A DNA stretch of 64,000 nucleotides from positions 149,932 to 213,931 of the forward strand of contig CASEUJ010000016.1 of the NCBI GenBank assembly GCA_949291125.1. The letters are read 5' to 3'. The stretch's first letter is position 1. Each line of letters opens with the position of its first letter. The notes under the pieces were generated by a model that ran no database searches, had not been told where the DNA came from, and saw only the letters and a list, made by a program, of their open reading frames with translations. Shown piece by piece: positions 9,301 to 15,495 of this stretch. The translations under genes were made by a program, and so were the position numbers. The DNA is from an uncultured Ruminococcus sp. Lineage in GTDB: Bacteria > Bacillota > Clostridia > Oscillospirales > Ruminococcaceae.

Positions 9301-11600
9301 CGGATGGAACCGCGAAGGTGACGGCAAATAAGACGATTACCGGAGCAACGATTCTTTCCGACGATTCAGATATTGCAACTGCTTCTCTCGGCGAAGATGG
9401 AATAACCATTACCATTAATGGCATATCCCAGGGGACGACCCAAATTACTGTCATGTATGAAAATGATAGTGGTGTGGAAGAGACGGCGACGATCGGGGTT
9501 ACGGTTTCGAACTTGAAGATTTTATTGGATGATGCAGAAACCTATACCATGACTGCTGGAACGTCTGGCATATTATCTGCGACGATGGATAGCGAAGAGG
9601 TAAGTGCTACATTTCGCATAATCGAGGGAAACAATGTAATCTCGCTGGATAGTAACAACACAATTTCGGCGCTGAAAGCAGGCGAAGCGACTGTGCAGGC
9701 TGAATATAAGGGGATTACAGCGTCTCAGAAAATCGTAGTCAATCTTCCGTCATCCTTCAAAATTGTTGGTGCAGATTCGGTAGATATTGGTGGTACAACA
9801 AAACTCAGTATTTCACCGGGCGAATTTGGTGCAACATTTACATGGAGCTCCAGTGATAACACCAAAGCGACCGTATCTGATGATGGTACGGTGACAGGTA
9901 TAGCCGAAGGCACTGTCACAATTACCGCAAGAAGAGAGGATGGTGTAGAGGTAACCAAAACATTGCAAGTGCAGGAACCCAGCGAAGTAACTATCACAAA
10001 TGGTGCAACCTACTACTTGAATTCGGAGCATACTGATGTGGAAGTAGAGAGCATTATTATTGATGCGAGTGGGGTTGAAGGAGAAGGAAACGAGTATATT
10101 GTTTTTTGCAGCTCTTCTGAAGACGATAACGGAGGCTGGAACTGTAGCTTCTATATGGGACGATACGGTGGGAACTTGCAAGTTGGTACTACATCAGGTT
10201 GTAGCGTAACGTTAAGCAATTCGGTTTACACAATTACTAATATAGATAAATCTATAAATAGAATTGTGTTTAGTCAGGCTTTAACAGGAACCGTTACTAT
10301 CACCGTTGTACCGAAGAGCTCCGGCGGTTCCACCACCACAACAACCACCACAACATCCCAAACGACCACGACTACGACTACCACAACAACTACAACTACA
10401 ACCTTGTCTAAGAATTTGACGATCTCAAATGTAAGCGCAGGTCAAACGCTGGAAGTTACCATATCTGGCGGCGTGCCGAATGCAACGGTAAACGGCTGTT
10501 ATGGTTTCAATGCGACAAGTGGTTGGTATCAAGATGGGTGGTCAGGAACGCTTGATGGAGATGGAAACCTGACATTACCTGCATATACAATTCCTGATAC
10601 AATAGTGGACACTTCTTTGCAATTCCAGATATGGTGGGATTCGGGCGGAACGTTGTCTGCCAATAATGTGACATATACGCTCACATCCGGCGGAGAAACC
10701 CCTGAGCCAGAACCAGACCCATCACCGGGTGGAGATACTGTTACAGGTGGACCAATAACAGTAAGCAGTGACCAAAATATTCAAGTACGGACAGATACAG
10801 CCATTCAAAGTATAACATTTGAATTTGATAATATTACCTCTGTTTACAATTTACACGTTTATTTAGATAATTGGACGAGGCAATTTAATATTAAATGTGA
10901 TGGTACACAATTGATGCAAGACACAGATAAGACTTGGAATGTAGGAACTTGCATTATTGATGGTAATACTGTGACTGTAAACTTGAATTATACGTCTTCT
11001 GGTTCTTTGGTATTCCATAATGATGGCGGGCGGTCTGATGCAGCTCCACCAATAAAAAGCTACACCATCACCTACGCCTCCACCAACGCCCTCACCCTCT
11101 CCGCCGCCGACGCTCCGATTCAGCTCTATGCTGCGAGTGAAGTAAATAGTGCGCCAAGCACCAAGAGTGCGGCAAGCGAGTGGACATGGACGAGTGATTC
11201 AAAGGGTTCGTATATCACCATCACCATTGATCGGGTTCCGAATCAAGGCGAAGAGGAATGGACCTATATCGTCGAAAACCTCGAACCTTATGATTCCAGC
11301 GAAAATTCATACTACTACTGGGCAGAAGAAGTGAGAGATGGTGTGACAACCGGCTACACGCCGCTCTACACCTACACTGATGACGATCCGGCTCAGGACA
11401 CGGCGCTCAACGCCGGGAACCTCGGCGACGGCACGATCACGATCCGCAATGTCAAAACCCAGACCACAAACGTCACCCTCCCCTCCACCGGCGGTACAGG
11501 GACGAGGATGTACACCATCACAGGCGCGGCTCTAATGGGCAGTGCAACCGCCGCTTATATTCTCATCAGACGACGGCGAAAAGCAAGTCGTATGAAATAA
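357..11600 (+). CDS. Giant LPSTGG-anchored multidomain pilus tip/adhesin with nested enzyme
   Basis: A 3747-residue secreted wall protein. The start is fixed by AAAGGAGG eight bases upstream. Residues 1-46 form a signal peptide (basic N-terminus, then a hydrophobic stretch around LLSVLMVFCVVSSLIM). Residues about 60-780 hold repeated adhesin-type beta domains with a recurring IDWTITI/ITWSITV strand. Cna-B domains (K-x-W-x-D ... LYR ... NNWT ... YYYxVxE ... NT) start near residues 782, 951, 1092, 1237, 2031, 2182, 2298, 2434, 2815 and 2932. Between about 1392 and 2020 lie another adhesin-like region and a SpaA-like domain. The Cna-B domain at 2434 contains an SGNH esterase and the one at 2932 contains Ig-like and other beta modules. 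Sorting signal: LPSTGG at 3708-3713, a hydrophobic segment, then RRRRKASRMK. Cna-B domains normally carry Lys-Asn isopeptide bonds. Size, position before the backbone pilin and adhesin-like N-terminus suggest a tip pilin; this is inferred. Confidence 0.9.
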   Translation: MDMNRKAESYLTKHKYQKRKTICTALLSVLMVFCVVSSLIMPAVSMTIDAVQEFVVEQEEMELYAAPPADAPNAVDIMIGTYTVTVTVARDHVIYSNDSTTSTEDYTISGNETDIAFDLSYTINNVVERLPSRGPHLYMSIGNLTDCVSFNEQQATGNVSDEAYFLEIGEDSAGTYAIDEEGYIKITLTDRYITYLHDQAGGNLVGTLNFSGTISRANTETGDQTLNIGDQEITVKFEDRYPEITSKSGSLDTTDGTIDWTVVINNSDGIDLSGYQFTDSMLKDSGISLAEDTSIVIEPSTAATENGKTITFTAGSKDAKTITIKYTTKLTEEQLKTNAASLNNTAQLTKDNYTSEKTGSVWLSNAFTVNKSGAPNYTSKKIDWTITIQSEYGVSLDEYRIEDQNIPASGATVSPSGTLKNEGNGVWSLSGTNGAKTVTISYSTDPSKTDETVTDNNTVNLQFPSGKPTGDSTTASVTYKKQSDLINFNKSVASYNQDTHEITWSITVTPEWLENENRHYSLEGYSLTDSKFSSLTLDDLTFEPGNLDLKNDNRVTLTGDTLTFHTDVCQIVTITYKERVEFEGTKAVTVTNPISDSNGHTTTVETAVTPRNSFSKTLVGSDTKTEAANGQLNETLNWQAEILWDGKFANLSLQDTPGVTIHVASGVHASHTLNRDSIVVKAKKASGDGYTTIDASNYTIASNDTGFTITFHDNNTLDTNGYNYVLIEYSTTATMDSVQGVENAFANGSIEYKFTNKGSFNGLQSEENTFTFIRTNPDVDEKADITITKQWNDQDNAAGRRPDNVTVKLEYKKKVGDTWDVSWHDVKGIQGNYLFYNEAEAEGSTNNSAYRDASVFEYVLDSNNNWSMNLETLGLPKVEASANADGTQGTITEYCYRVVEVKAGDTEISNNFFRVENGSYEVTYLANNGTSLFENGIQSGTMTITNTFRKNIAVQAKKTWDGDGKTYPVVVTLQRSYDGQNWSDYTPTDSSSATVMLDSANEFSHIWDNLPAMGVENNVHVEYQYRIVETKFDGQEVTDDGQRFVIRNDDQTIAGYYEVTQRISATAKSNSSNNLDTQTLEVKNTYHPTNTITISANKKWSDEAHQLKGVVVQLQRKAEGANPTDWEAYPDDDTSKQTLDSKNNWTCSWSDLPNQQIDENNNITKYTYQVVEVGVQNGDSTVNFGDQVQSEQKFAVETDGYYEISYSTASGGVNHTNSLDASGTIYVTNTYRSVATASITPQKVWKDDSAYANQRPEVTFELQQKIGDGEWQSLHGELQNGVFVVDESKDAYRVTLNSQNQVSWSDSTWELATITGLPEKVLTVNSANGTYTETYCSYRFVEVVTVDGQEQILADGGEFNPSYTGTDGIVEGKYTISINGGTVTNTFKESTGILKNILDKNGNSINTITKDDLDTWPTMTVEGEEYYVFNWIIEFEVFRSESINDIQSPVIDVLPEGFSLCTDSTKNGNPSNLGPGGYIDPDDIVATSDVMYQVKRAVGDYYPSPLFIWRTYYAVWMSENTEANLWEMWDRNDRYYYEENYSGKTIGNWVYKDADGNEYTGSVLNPELVGKNIVIFNKPYNSASLSPIIAYSTKIKCSELDAKVEKGSYTFSNDAERYTVNTSAKEVTATGYTASASLTITNTQNRGLITKDYSATLIPGYIQYSLDVNPEGKNLSTGDTIDIADLFQTNSYYDHDWNTSNKATDETTYGDKLIDVVMNNIRVYQYDANGNETLLPVNQYTILFQNSSELDTGAALLQMTVPDEMHLRIVYSYKLVANENTPSVLNGCLSSTRENGRYAVMRPGLIPPEGDRIVFSNTATLTSDSATDSSSENNIEYEVFRSGGTISTNTLPSITKVNTGDYTINDLDATFLLARYDVASGMWYYAGEIGDKGVITWEEDGYTNTSLSSSAVKIDTAGGAVSVDLEESVLYKLVEISVPAGYEGSDLTNSSGAVLSAAEYEALIRAYLNSGVTITGGINYRNFLTNHVHIHYFAYNSTLSGDALPAGVTSENVMQIRTGGNIEIPNNELVDITVNKSWIGTDGNVEENKDASVTVELYWSYTKSSTGIPEDATLATAENLGIVGSDFTNIKKIITPEQLPTTPTWENLPNGKNDRPIYYYIKETAYTIGEKTYELMDNGQYICTEDSSNGGYLPTYIGNASYVTTGSDDTVQNNVHVTINNSQQLMLKKVWRNADGGELAERYIPIDTLQVAIYGYDADNQRTANPLVTTTLKKSESWQTNITNLVQNIDLSQYKSFEAVEIGSNASLDGFVVSCVFNLNQNTGEITVTNRSTQPTEASVTVNKIWSDGADLHKSDSVAVTLYRTVAQVRSDQLTNLTADMLIEEYNAHVVTPTDKNDTQKYENVLLSANNNWTYTWTGLPLDNGTDDTDATQSYYYYAVETQINAADSDEYTPTYEAVVNGAKTTYNITNTRNAIVVQKQWYDEDGNVLVKYNENGELVDAEGNVLSDATYELYDSLKATVEVYRQTVQAPEDGIDILALGDSITNGDGNGGTGYLSYLVDNLENESIGINVNNSYKCGHSGYAIKSMSYGSLPEGLTFTESRSGIYDCVDTDFNGRNPDIVLLMAGTNDIISNYRTGITDRLHELIDKVQSVAPDAVIFVASIPDFNLDGTPYGTVVSQNWFKYYDQTTGDVVSNHQVTYDTAFETMINGFIDDYNSSIQSLVNQLSAQGEKVQYVDINSVVLQEHLTDDGCHPNDAGNKAMAAKWAEAINDYYTTSDAEAFQTTVTLNRTNNWTAAVDVPDDGAYYVKETAPTSGWTVTYSDPSTTDEPSGTPISQTAGGTVLIMNTRHTPETELTVEKTWEKDTAADRPASITLTLLRRVGTTGNWEEYRATPTAVKDDANGKWTLTYSNLPMQDLGGDTYYYKVEETRVPEGYTVSYGTNNGPDGEGVMAQDGASAGTLTLTNTRSVSLKLQKVWDDQNQDHTGDSVTVKLYRSTTEPTDTANLALSLSSSNVSVSADGTAKVTANKTITGATILSDDSDIATASLGEDGITITINGISQGTTQITVMYENDSGVEETATIGVTVSNLKILLDDAETYTMTAGTSGILSATMDSEEVSATFRIIEGNNVISLDSNNTISALKAGEATVQAEYKGITASQKIVVNLPSSFKIVGADSVDIGGTTKLSISPGEFGATFTWSSSDNTKATVSDDGTVTGIAEGTVTITARREDGVEVTKTLQVQEPSEVTITNGATYYLNSEHTDVEVESIIIDASGVEGEGNEYIVFCSSSEDDNGGWNCSFYMGRYGGNLQVGTTSGCSVTLSNSVYTITNIDKSINRIVFSQALTGTVTITVVPKSSGGSTTTTTTTTSQTTTTTTTTTTTTTTLSKNLTISNVSAGQTLEVTISGGVPNATVNGCYGFNATSGWYQDGWSGTLDGDGNLTLPAYTIPDTIVDTSLQFQIWWDSGGTLSANNVTYTLTSGGETPEPEPDPSPGGDTVTGGPITVSSDQNIQVRTDTAIQSITFEFDNITSVYNLHVYLDNWTRQFNIKCDGTQLMQDTDKTWNVGTCIIDGNTVTVNLNYTSSGSLVFHNDGGRSDAAPPIKSYTITYASTNALTLSAADAPIQLYAASEVNSAPSTKSAASEWTWTSDSKGSYITITIDRVPNQGEEEWTYIVENLEPYDSSENSYYYWAEEVRDGVTTGYTPLYTYTDDDPAQDTALNAGNLGDGTITIRNVKTQTTNVTLPSTGGTGTRMYTITGAALMGSATAAYILIRRRRKASRMK
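7842..8565 (+). other. SGNH/GDSL esterase domain inserted inside a Cna-B domain
   Basis: A domain of about 240 residues (2496-2736 of the giant protein) with a complete SGNH hydrolase catalytic set: GDS (G2502-S2504) in ILALGDSITNG, the GTND block (G2588-D2591), and D2712-x-x-H2715 followed by P, in DGCHPNDAGNKAMAAKW. The block order and HPNDAGxxxMA ending resemble carbohydrate-esterase family 3 acetylxylan esterases; the exact family is not certain. It interrupts a Cna-B domain between the strand VEVYR and the strand VTLNRTNNWT, where other Cna-B domains of this protein have a short loop. Its DNA is visibly AT-richer than the flanks. This suggests a late-acquired module that would be displayed on the pilus or wall and could deacetylate polysaccharides. 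Confidence 0.85.
9261..11130 (+). other. Ig-like (Big2-type) and unrecognised beta modules inserted in the last Cna-B domain
   Basis: Residues about 2969-3591 of the giant protein interrupt the final Cna-B domain after VTVKLYRS; the domain resumes at WTWTSDSKG and finishes before LPSTGG. The insert begins with about three Ig-like domains of Big2 type (for example FTWSSSDNTKATVSDDG then VTGIAEGTVTITA). Next come a beta module with paired cysteines, a poly-Thr linker, an aromatic-rich module (WYQDGWSGTLDGDGN, QIWWDSGG), a short Pro/Glu/Asp linker (PEPEPDPSPGG) and a final beta module. The aromatic-rich modules look like carbohydrate-binding modules, but I do not recognise a defined family. Confidence 0.7.
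10330..10404 (+). repeat. Poly-threonine linker (ACN repeats)
   Basis: A run of ACN codons, with one Ser-Gln interruption, encodes a nearly pure threonine linker between two beta modules of the giant surface protein. Such linkers are usual between modules of ruminococcal extracellular enzymes and are often O-glycosylated. The simple repeat could change length by slippage. Confidence 0.85.
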
Positions 11601-11625
11601 AAACGTAAAAACAGGAGTATGCGGC

Positions 11626-11657
11626 ATCCGTCGTCGGAGAATGCGGCGGAACCGCAG
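11626..11657 (+). promoter_or_regulatory. Two short hairpins between tip and backbone pilin genes
   Basis: The 85-base gap between the giant pilin and the backbone pilin contains TCCG-tcgt-CGGA, followed by TGCGG-cggaa-CCGCA. Neither is followed by a T tract, so they are not simple terminators. They may protect or process the mRNA to raise backbone levels relative to the tip; that role is inferred and the stems are short. Confidence 0.35.
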
Positions 11658-11685
11658 TTCCATAAAACTCTCAAGGAGGTATTTT

Positions 11686-13434
11686 ATGAAAAACACAAAA
11701 AAATTCGCGAGTATCGCAACCGCAGCTCTGTTGGCAGCTTGTACAGTGGTTCCGTCAATGGCGTCTTTGCCGGTTTGGGCGGCAGGGAATAATACCATTA
11801 CAATTGAAGGATTCAACACAGCAACCTCAAATGACGATGGTACCCACACTTATGAAGCATATCAGGTATTCTCGGGTAATTATGCTGATGGCGTTCTGAG
11901 TAATATTCAGTGGGGTAGTGGCGTTAATCAGGAAGGTTTGTTGGATGCTGTGAAAGCAATTACACTTTCTACAGGCATTATTGTAGAACAAGGTGGATTA
12001 GCCACAACAACGCCGTTTGCTAATGTAGAAAGTGCTGCTGACGTTGCCAATATTCTCTCAGGATATTATGCAACAGGCGAAGCTACTGATATCACTGCAT
12101 TTGCTGATGATGCAGAAATTGCACAAGCTTTTGCTGATGTGATTGGTACGCATTTGAGAACAGCGACAGGTATTTCATCAGGTGGCTCGATTTCAGGGCT
12201 GGATGATGGTTACTATTTGGTTCAGGATACAAGTGATTCTCCGAGTTCAACTGTTGGTGAAGATAATAGCGGCGCAAAGACTCGTTTCATTTTGAAAGTT
12301 GTTGGTGGAACCACTGTAACAGTCCAAGCAAAAAGTTCTGCACCATCTGTTGTAAAGAAGGTTAAAGAAAACACAGATGTATCCGATTATGAAGATCCTT
12401 CTAGCGCTACATGGGCAGATTACAATGATGTTGCAGACTATAACATTGGTGATGAGGTACCGTTCTTGCTGGTAGGTACACTTCCATCTACGTTGAATGA
12501 TTACAGCGAATATAAGTACGTTTTCCATGATACATTGGATTCACAATTTACAATTACAGATGATACAACAGTTATCGTTAAAATTGATGGCACTGATAAA
12601 ACTGAAAGTGCAACAATTACAAAAACTCCCGGAACTAATACGATCACAGTTCAGTTTGATGATATTATTGCTGCTGGTGCAACGGCAGACAGTGTCGTTA
12701 CAGTGGAATACTCTGCGGTTTTGAATGAGAATGCTGAAATTGGTCTCCCCGGTCAGGAAAACGAAGTGTATCTGACATATTCCAATAATCCGAATTGGTC
12801 GGGCATAGGAACACCGGATGACAATGGTCAAACTCCAGTAGATAAGGTTATCGTATTTACATATGAACTGGATGTAACCAAGTATTTAGGGGATAAAAGC
12901 GAAACAGCAAATGCGACTTCTGGAACGCAGGCAGGATTTAAGTTATATAGCCAGGCAAAAGCACAGTGGGCAACTGTGAATACGACTGGCGGCGTAAATA
13001 AGATTACAGGTTGGACTTCGAACAAAGAGGATGGTACGGAAGTCAAAACTAATGGTGATGGTAAATTTAGTTTTGTGGGATTGGACGATGGACAGTATAC
13101 ACTGAGCGAAACCACAACGCCGAGTGGATATAACACAATGGCTGATTTGACGATTACCATTGATGCGGATACTTCCAATACCCAAACATGGACCGAGACT
13201 CCTTCGGATGCACTGACGGCAATTAAATTGACAGGTATGGGCACAAGTGACATCACTGGTGACACAACTTCTGGTATTGTAGCTGGTGAAATCATCAACC
13301 AGAAGGGCTCTACTCTCCCCTCCACCGGTGGTATCGGTACCACAATCTTCTACATCGGCGGCGGTGTGCTGGTTGTTGGCGCTGGCGTGCTGTTGATCAC
13401 GAAGAAGCGCGCAAAGTCCGCAGAAGAAGCATAA
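11686..13434 (+). CDS. Major (backbone) pilin, LPSTGG, isopeptide-forming
   Basis: A 582-residue pilin. The start is the ATG after AAGGAGGTATTTT, not the earlier ATG at 11641. A signal peptide covers about residues 1-33 and ends PVWAAG. The N-terminal domain carries TYEAYQVFSG and NIQWGSG, typical of SpaA-type backbone pilins of Clostridia. A lysine in the linker VTVQAKSSAPS (Lys216) is the best candidate for the pilin-motif lysine used in polymerisation. An E-box-like segment lies in GLDDGQYTLSETTTPSGYN. The sorting signal is LPSTGG at residues 544-549, then a hydrophobic segment and KKRAKSAEEA. It lies between the tip protein and a class C sortase, the usual layout of a sortase pilus operon. 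Backbone identity follows from size, domain type and position. Confidence 0.92.
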   Translation: MKNTKKFASIATAALLAACTVVPSMASLPVWAAGNNTITIEGFNTATSNDDGTHTYEAYQVFSGNYADGVLSNIQWGSGVNQEGLLDAVKAITLSTGIIVEQGGLATTTPFANVESAADVANILSGYYATGEATDITAFADDAEIAQAFADVIGTHLRTATGISSGGSISGLDDGYYLVQDTSDSPSSTVGEDNSGAKTRFILKVVGGTTVTVQAKSSAPSVVKKVKENTDVSDYEDPSSATWADYNDVADYNIGDEVPFLLVGTLPSTLNDYSEYKYVFHDTLDSQFTITDDTTVIVKIDGTDKTESATITKTPGTNTITVQFDDIIAAGATADSVVTVEYSAVLNENAEIGLPGQENEVYLTYSNNPNWSGIGTPDDNGQTPVDKVIVFTYELDVTKYLGDKSETANATSGTQAGFKLYSQAKAQWATVNTTGGVNKITGWTSNKEDGTEVKTNGDGKFSFVGLDDGQYTLSETTTPSGYNTMADLTITIDADTSNTQTWTETPSDALTAIKLTGMGTSDITGDTTSGIVAGEIINQKGSTLPSTGGIGTTIFYIGGGVLVVGAGVLLITKKRAKSAEEA

Positions 13435-13478
13435 CAACCCCTTTGACCGCAAATAAATTTGCATAAAACCTAAATCAC

Positions 13479-13504
13479 GTCTGCCGGGCATGAACCCGGC
13501 AGGC
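13479..13504 (+). promoter_or_regulatory. Strong intercistronic hairpin between backbone pilin and sortase
   Basis: CTGCCGGG-catgaa-CCCGGCAG forms a perfect 8-bp GC-rich stem, with two more outer pairs, 44 bases after the pilin stop and just before the sortase ribosome binding site. There is no T tract, so it is probably a partial terminator or 3' stabiliser that keeps pilin mRNA more abundant than sortase mRNA. Confidence 0.65.
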
Positions 13505-13519
13505 ATTAGGGAGGACCTC

Positions 13520-14437
13520 ATGAGAACAAAGAAACGAAAATTCAATATGATTTCCACAATCGTGTTGGTCGTTCTGTTTCTGGTGGGGCTCTCCGTGATG
13601 CTTTATCCAACCATCAGCGATTGGTGGAACTCTCGTGTACAGAGTTATGCTATTGCCGACTATGACCAATCGGTCGAACAAATGGACGACAGTGAAAAAG
13701 AAAAAATGCTCGCCGCAGCACATGCCTATAATGCGTCACTGCGTGAATTGAATTCGCCTTTTGAAAATTATGACGAAATCCCCGGCTATGAGGAACTTCT
13801 GAATATTTCCGGCACGGGGATCATGGGATATATTTCGATTCCGCAGATCAATGTTGAACTGCCGATTTATCATGGCACAAGCCCCGAAGTTCTGAACATT
13901 GCCGTTGGACATCTCCAGGGTTCTTCTCTGCCTGTCGGCGGAAGCGATACCCACTCGGTAATTTCTGCCCATCGCGGTCTGCCGTCGGCGCGGCTGTTCA
14001 GCGATCTGGATCAACTTGTGGAGGGTGACACATTCACAATTACGATTTTAGACGAAATTTTTACCTATGAAGTAGAAAAAATTCTGATTATCGAACCGGA
14101 TGAAGTCGATAAGCTTGCCATCATTCCCGGCGGCGACTATGTCACACTGATGACCTGTACACCATATGGCATCAATTCCCATCGGCTTCTGGTACGTGCC
14201 CATCGGGTTGACACTGTTTATCCCCATGATGTCAAGGTTTCTGCCGATGCAGTCCAGCTGGATTCGATGTCGGTCGTGCCGTTTATCGCAGCGCCGCTGT
14301 TTTTGCTCCTGCTCTTAAAGTGGATTCTCGACGGCAAGCGAAAAAAGCACATACGCCACAAGTCAAAATATCAGTTGTCGTACGAAGACAGCGTGCTGAA
14401 ACGTAAGGAGGGAGATGTTCCATGCAAAAAAAATTAG
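13520..14437 (+). CDS. Class C sortase (pilin polymerase)
   Basis: A 305-residue membrane transpeptidase. The ATG at 13520 is chosen because GGGAGG lies just upstream. There is an N-terminal membrane segment (IVLVVLFLVGLSVMLYP) and a C-terminal one (FIAAPLFLLLLLKWIL), the two-anchor layout of class C sortases. Catalytic residues are visible: His151 in SAHRG, Cys213 in TLMTCTPYG and Arg222 in NSHRLLVRAHR. The lid region reads NSPFENY where pilin sortases often have D-P-F/W, so the aspartate appears replaced. Class C sortases cut LPxTG pilins and join them to a lysine of the next subunit. Its 3' end overlaps the anchor-pilin gene by 16 bases, suggesting translational coupling. Confidence 0.93.
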   Translation: MRTKKRKFNMISTIVLVVLFLVGLSVMLYPTISDWWNSRVQSYAIADYDQSVEQMDDSEKEKMLAAAHAYNASLRELNSPFENYDEIPGYEELLNISGTGIMGYISIPQINVELPIYHGTSPEVLNIAVGHLQGSSLPVGGSDTHSVISAHRGLPSARLFSDLDQLVEGDTFTITILDEIFTYEVEKILIIEPDEVDKLAIIPGGDYVTLMTCTPYGINSHRLLVRAHRVDTVYPHDVKVSADAVQLDSMSVVPFIAAPLFLLLLLKWILDGKRKKHIRHKSKYQLSYEDSVLKRKEGDVPCKKN

Positions 14438-15495
14438 TTCGCCGATGCGGCATGCTTGTAGTTGCATTGGGTCTGATGATCTGCCTGACGGCGCATCTTT
14501 GTCTGCCGCCGGTTTTTGCCGCCGAATCCGAGACATGTTCGCTGACACTGGTATGTGAAGTCGAAGATGTGATCTTGTCCGACACCACATGGAATTTTTA
14601 TCGTGTCGGGGAACATGTAGAAGATCACACGTATGTTTTGACGGGAGATTTTGCGGATTACCCGGTTTCGATGGAAAATCTGACCGATAAAGCAATGCAG
14701 GATGCGGCAGACACATTAGAAAATTATGCCGTTCTCGACAAAATTGAGCCAGACGATACCGGTGTTACGGATGAATCGGGCATGTTGACTGTTGATTCAC
14801 TCAAGCCGGGATTGTACCTGCTGTCCGGCACGTCGAAGACAATTGGTTATACGGAATATATTCCGTCGGCAATCCTGATTGATCTGACTGCCGATGGCGA
14901 GACGTTTGACTTCACCGCTTATCCAAAATACCGCGTACAGGATACGCTCAGCGGTACGGTTGTACGCTTTACTGTGCAAAAAGTCTGGATGAATGATGAC
15001 GATCAGCCAGAAAGCCGTTCGACTGCGCTAAAAGTTTCCATTTATCAGGATGAAGATCTTTACGAAGAAGTAACCTTGACCGAAGAAAACGACTGGAGCT
15101 ATACATGGAACGGTTTAGCAGAATCTGATTGGCGTGTGGAAGAGGTTGAAGTGCCGGAAAATTATACGGTAATCTATCGTTCGAACGAGCAGCAATATCT
15201 GATTGTGAATACCTATGAGGAGAAAGCGCCGCCATCGAAAACCACAACCATGACGACCACACCATCAGAAACAACTGTGATAACACAGACCACAACGCAA
15301 ACGGATCAGCCGCCTGTAACAACAATGCGCACAAATTCGCCAGGTGGTGGATCTTCAAATAGTTCCAATTCCAGCAGTCGACTGCCGCAGACCGGGCAGC
15401 TCTGGTGGCCGGTACCAGTTCTAATCGGTGGGGGTCTGGTGTGCATGGTGATTGGCTGGCGGCTTAGCAAAAAGCATAAGAGAGGGATTCGATGA
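14422..15495 (+). CDS. Minor/basal anchor pilin, LPQTG
   Basis: A 357-residue secreted pilin. The start is the ATG after AAGGAGGGAGATGTTCC, inside the end of the sortase gene. A signal peptide ends near residue 34 (PPVFAAES). An N-terminal SpaA-like domain ends in AYPKY, a YPK-type pilin motif with Lys169. One Cna-B domain follows (VQKVWMNDD ... NDWSYTW ... WRVEEVEVP ... VNTYE), then a Thr/Ser-rich wall-spanning linker, LPQTG at 321-325, a membrane segment and KKHKRGIR. The single Cna-B domain, long linker and last-pilin position fit the basal subunit that ties the pilus to the cell wall. Its sorting motif differs from LPSTGG of tip and backbone, which may direct it to the second sortase. Confidence 0.9.
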   Translation: MQKKLVRRCGMLVVALGLMICLTAHLCLPPVFAAESETCSLTLVCEVEDVILSDTTWNFYRVGEHVEDHTYVLTGDFADYPVSMENLTDKAMQDAADTLENYAVLDKIEPDDTGVTDESGMLTVDSLKPGLYLLSGTSKTIGYTEYIPSAILIDLTADGETFDFTAYPKYRVQDTLSGTVVRFTVQKVWMNDDDQPESRSTALKVSIYQDEDLYEEVTLTEENDWSYTWNGLAESDWRVEEVEVPENYTVIYRSNEQQYLIVNTYEEKAPPSKTTTMTTTPSETTVITQTTTQTDQPPVTTMRTNSPGGGSSNSSNSSSRLPQTGQLWWPVPVLIGGGLVCMVIGWRLSKKHKRGIR

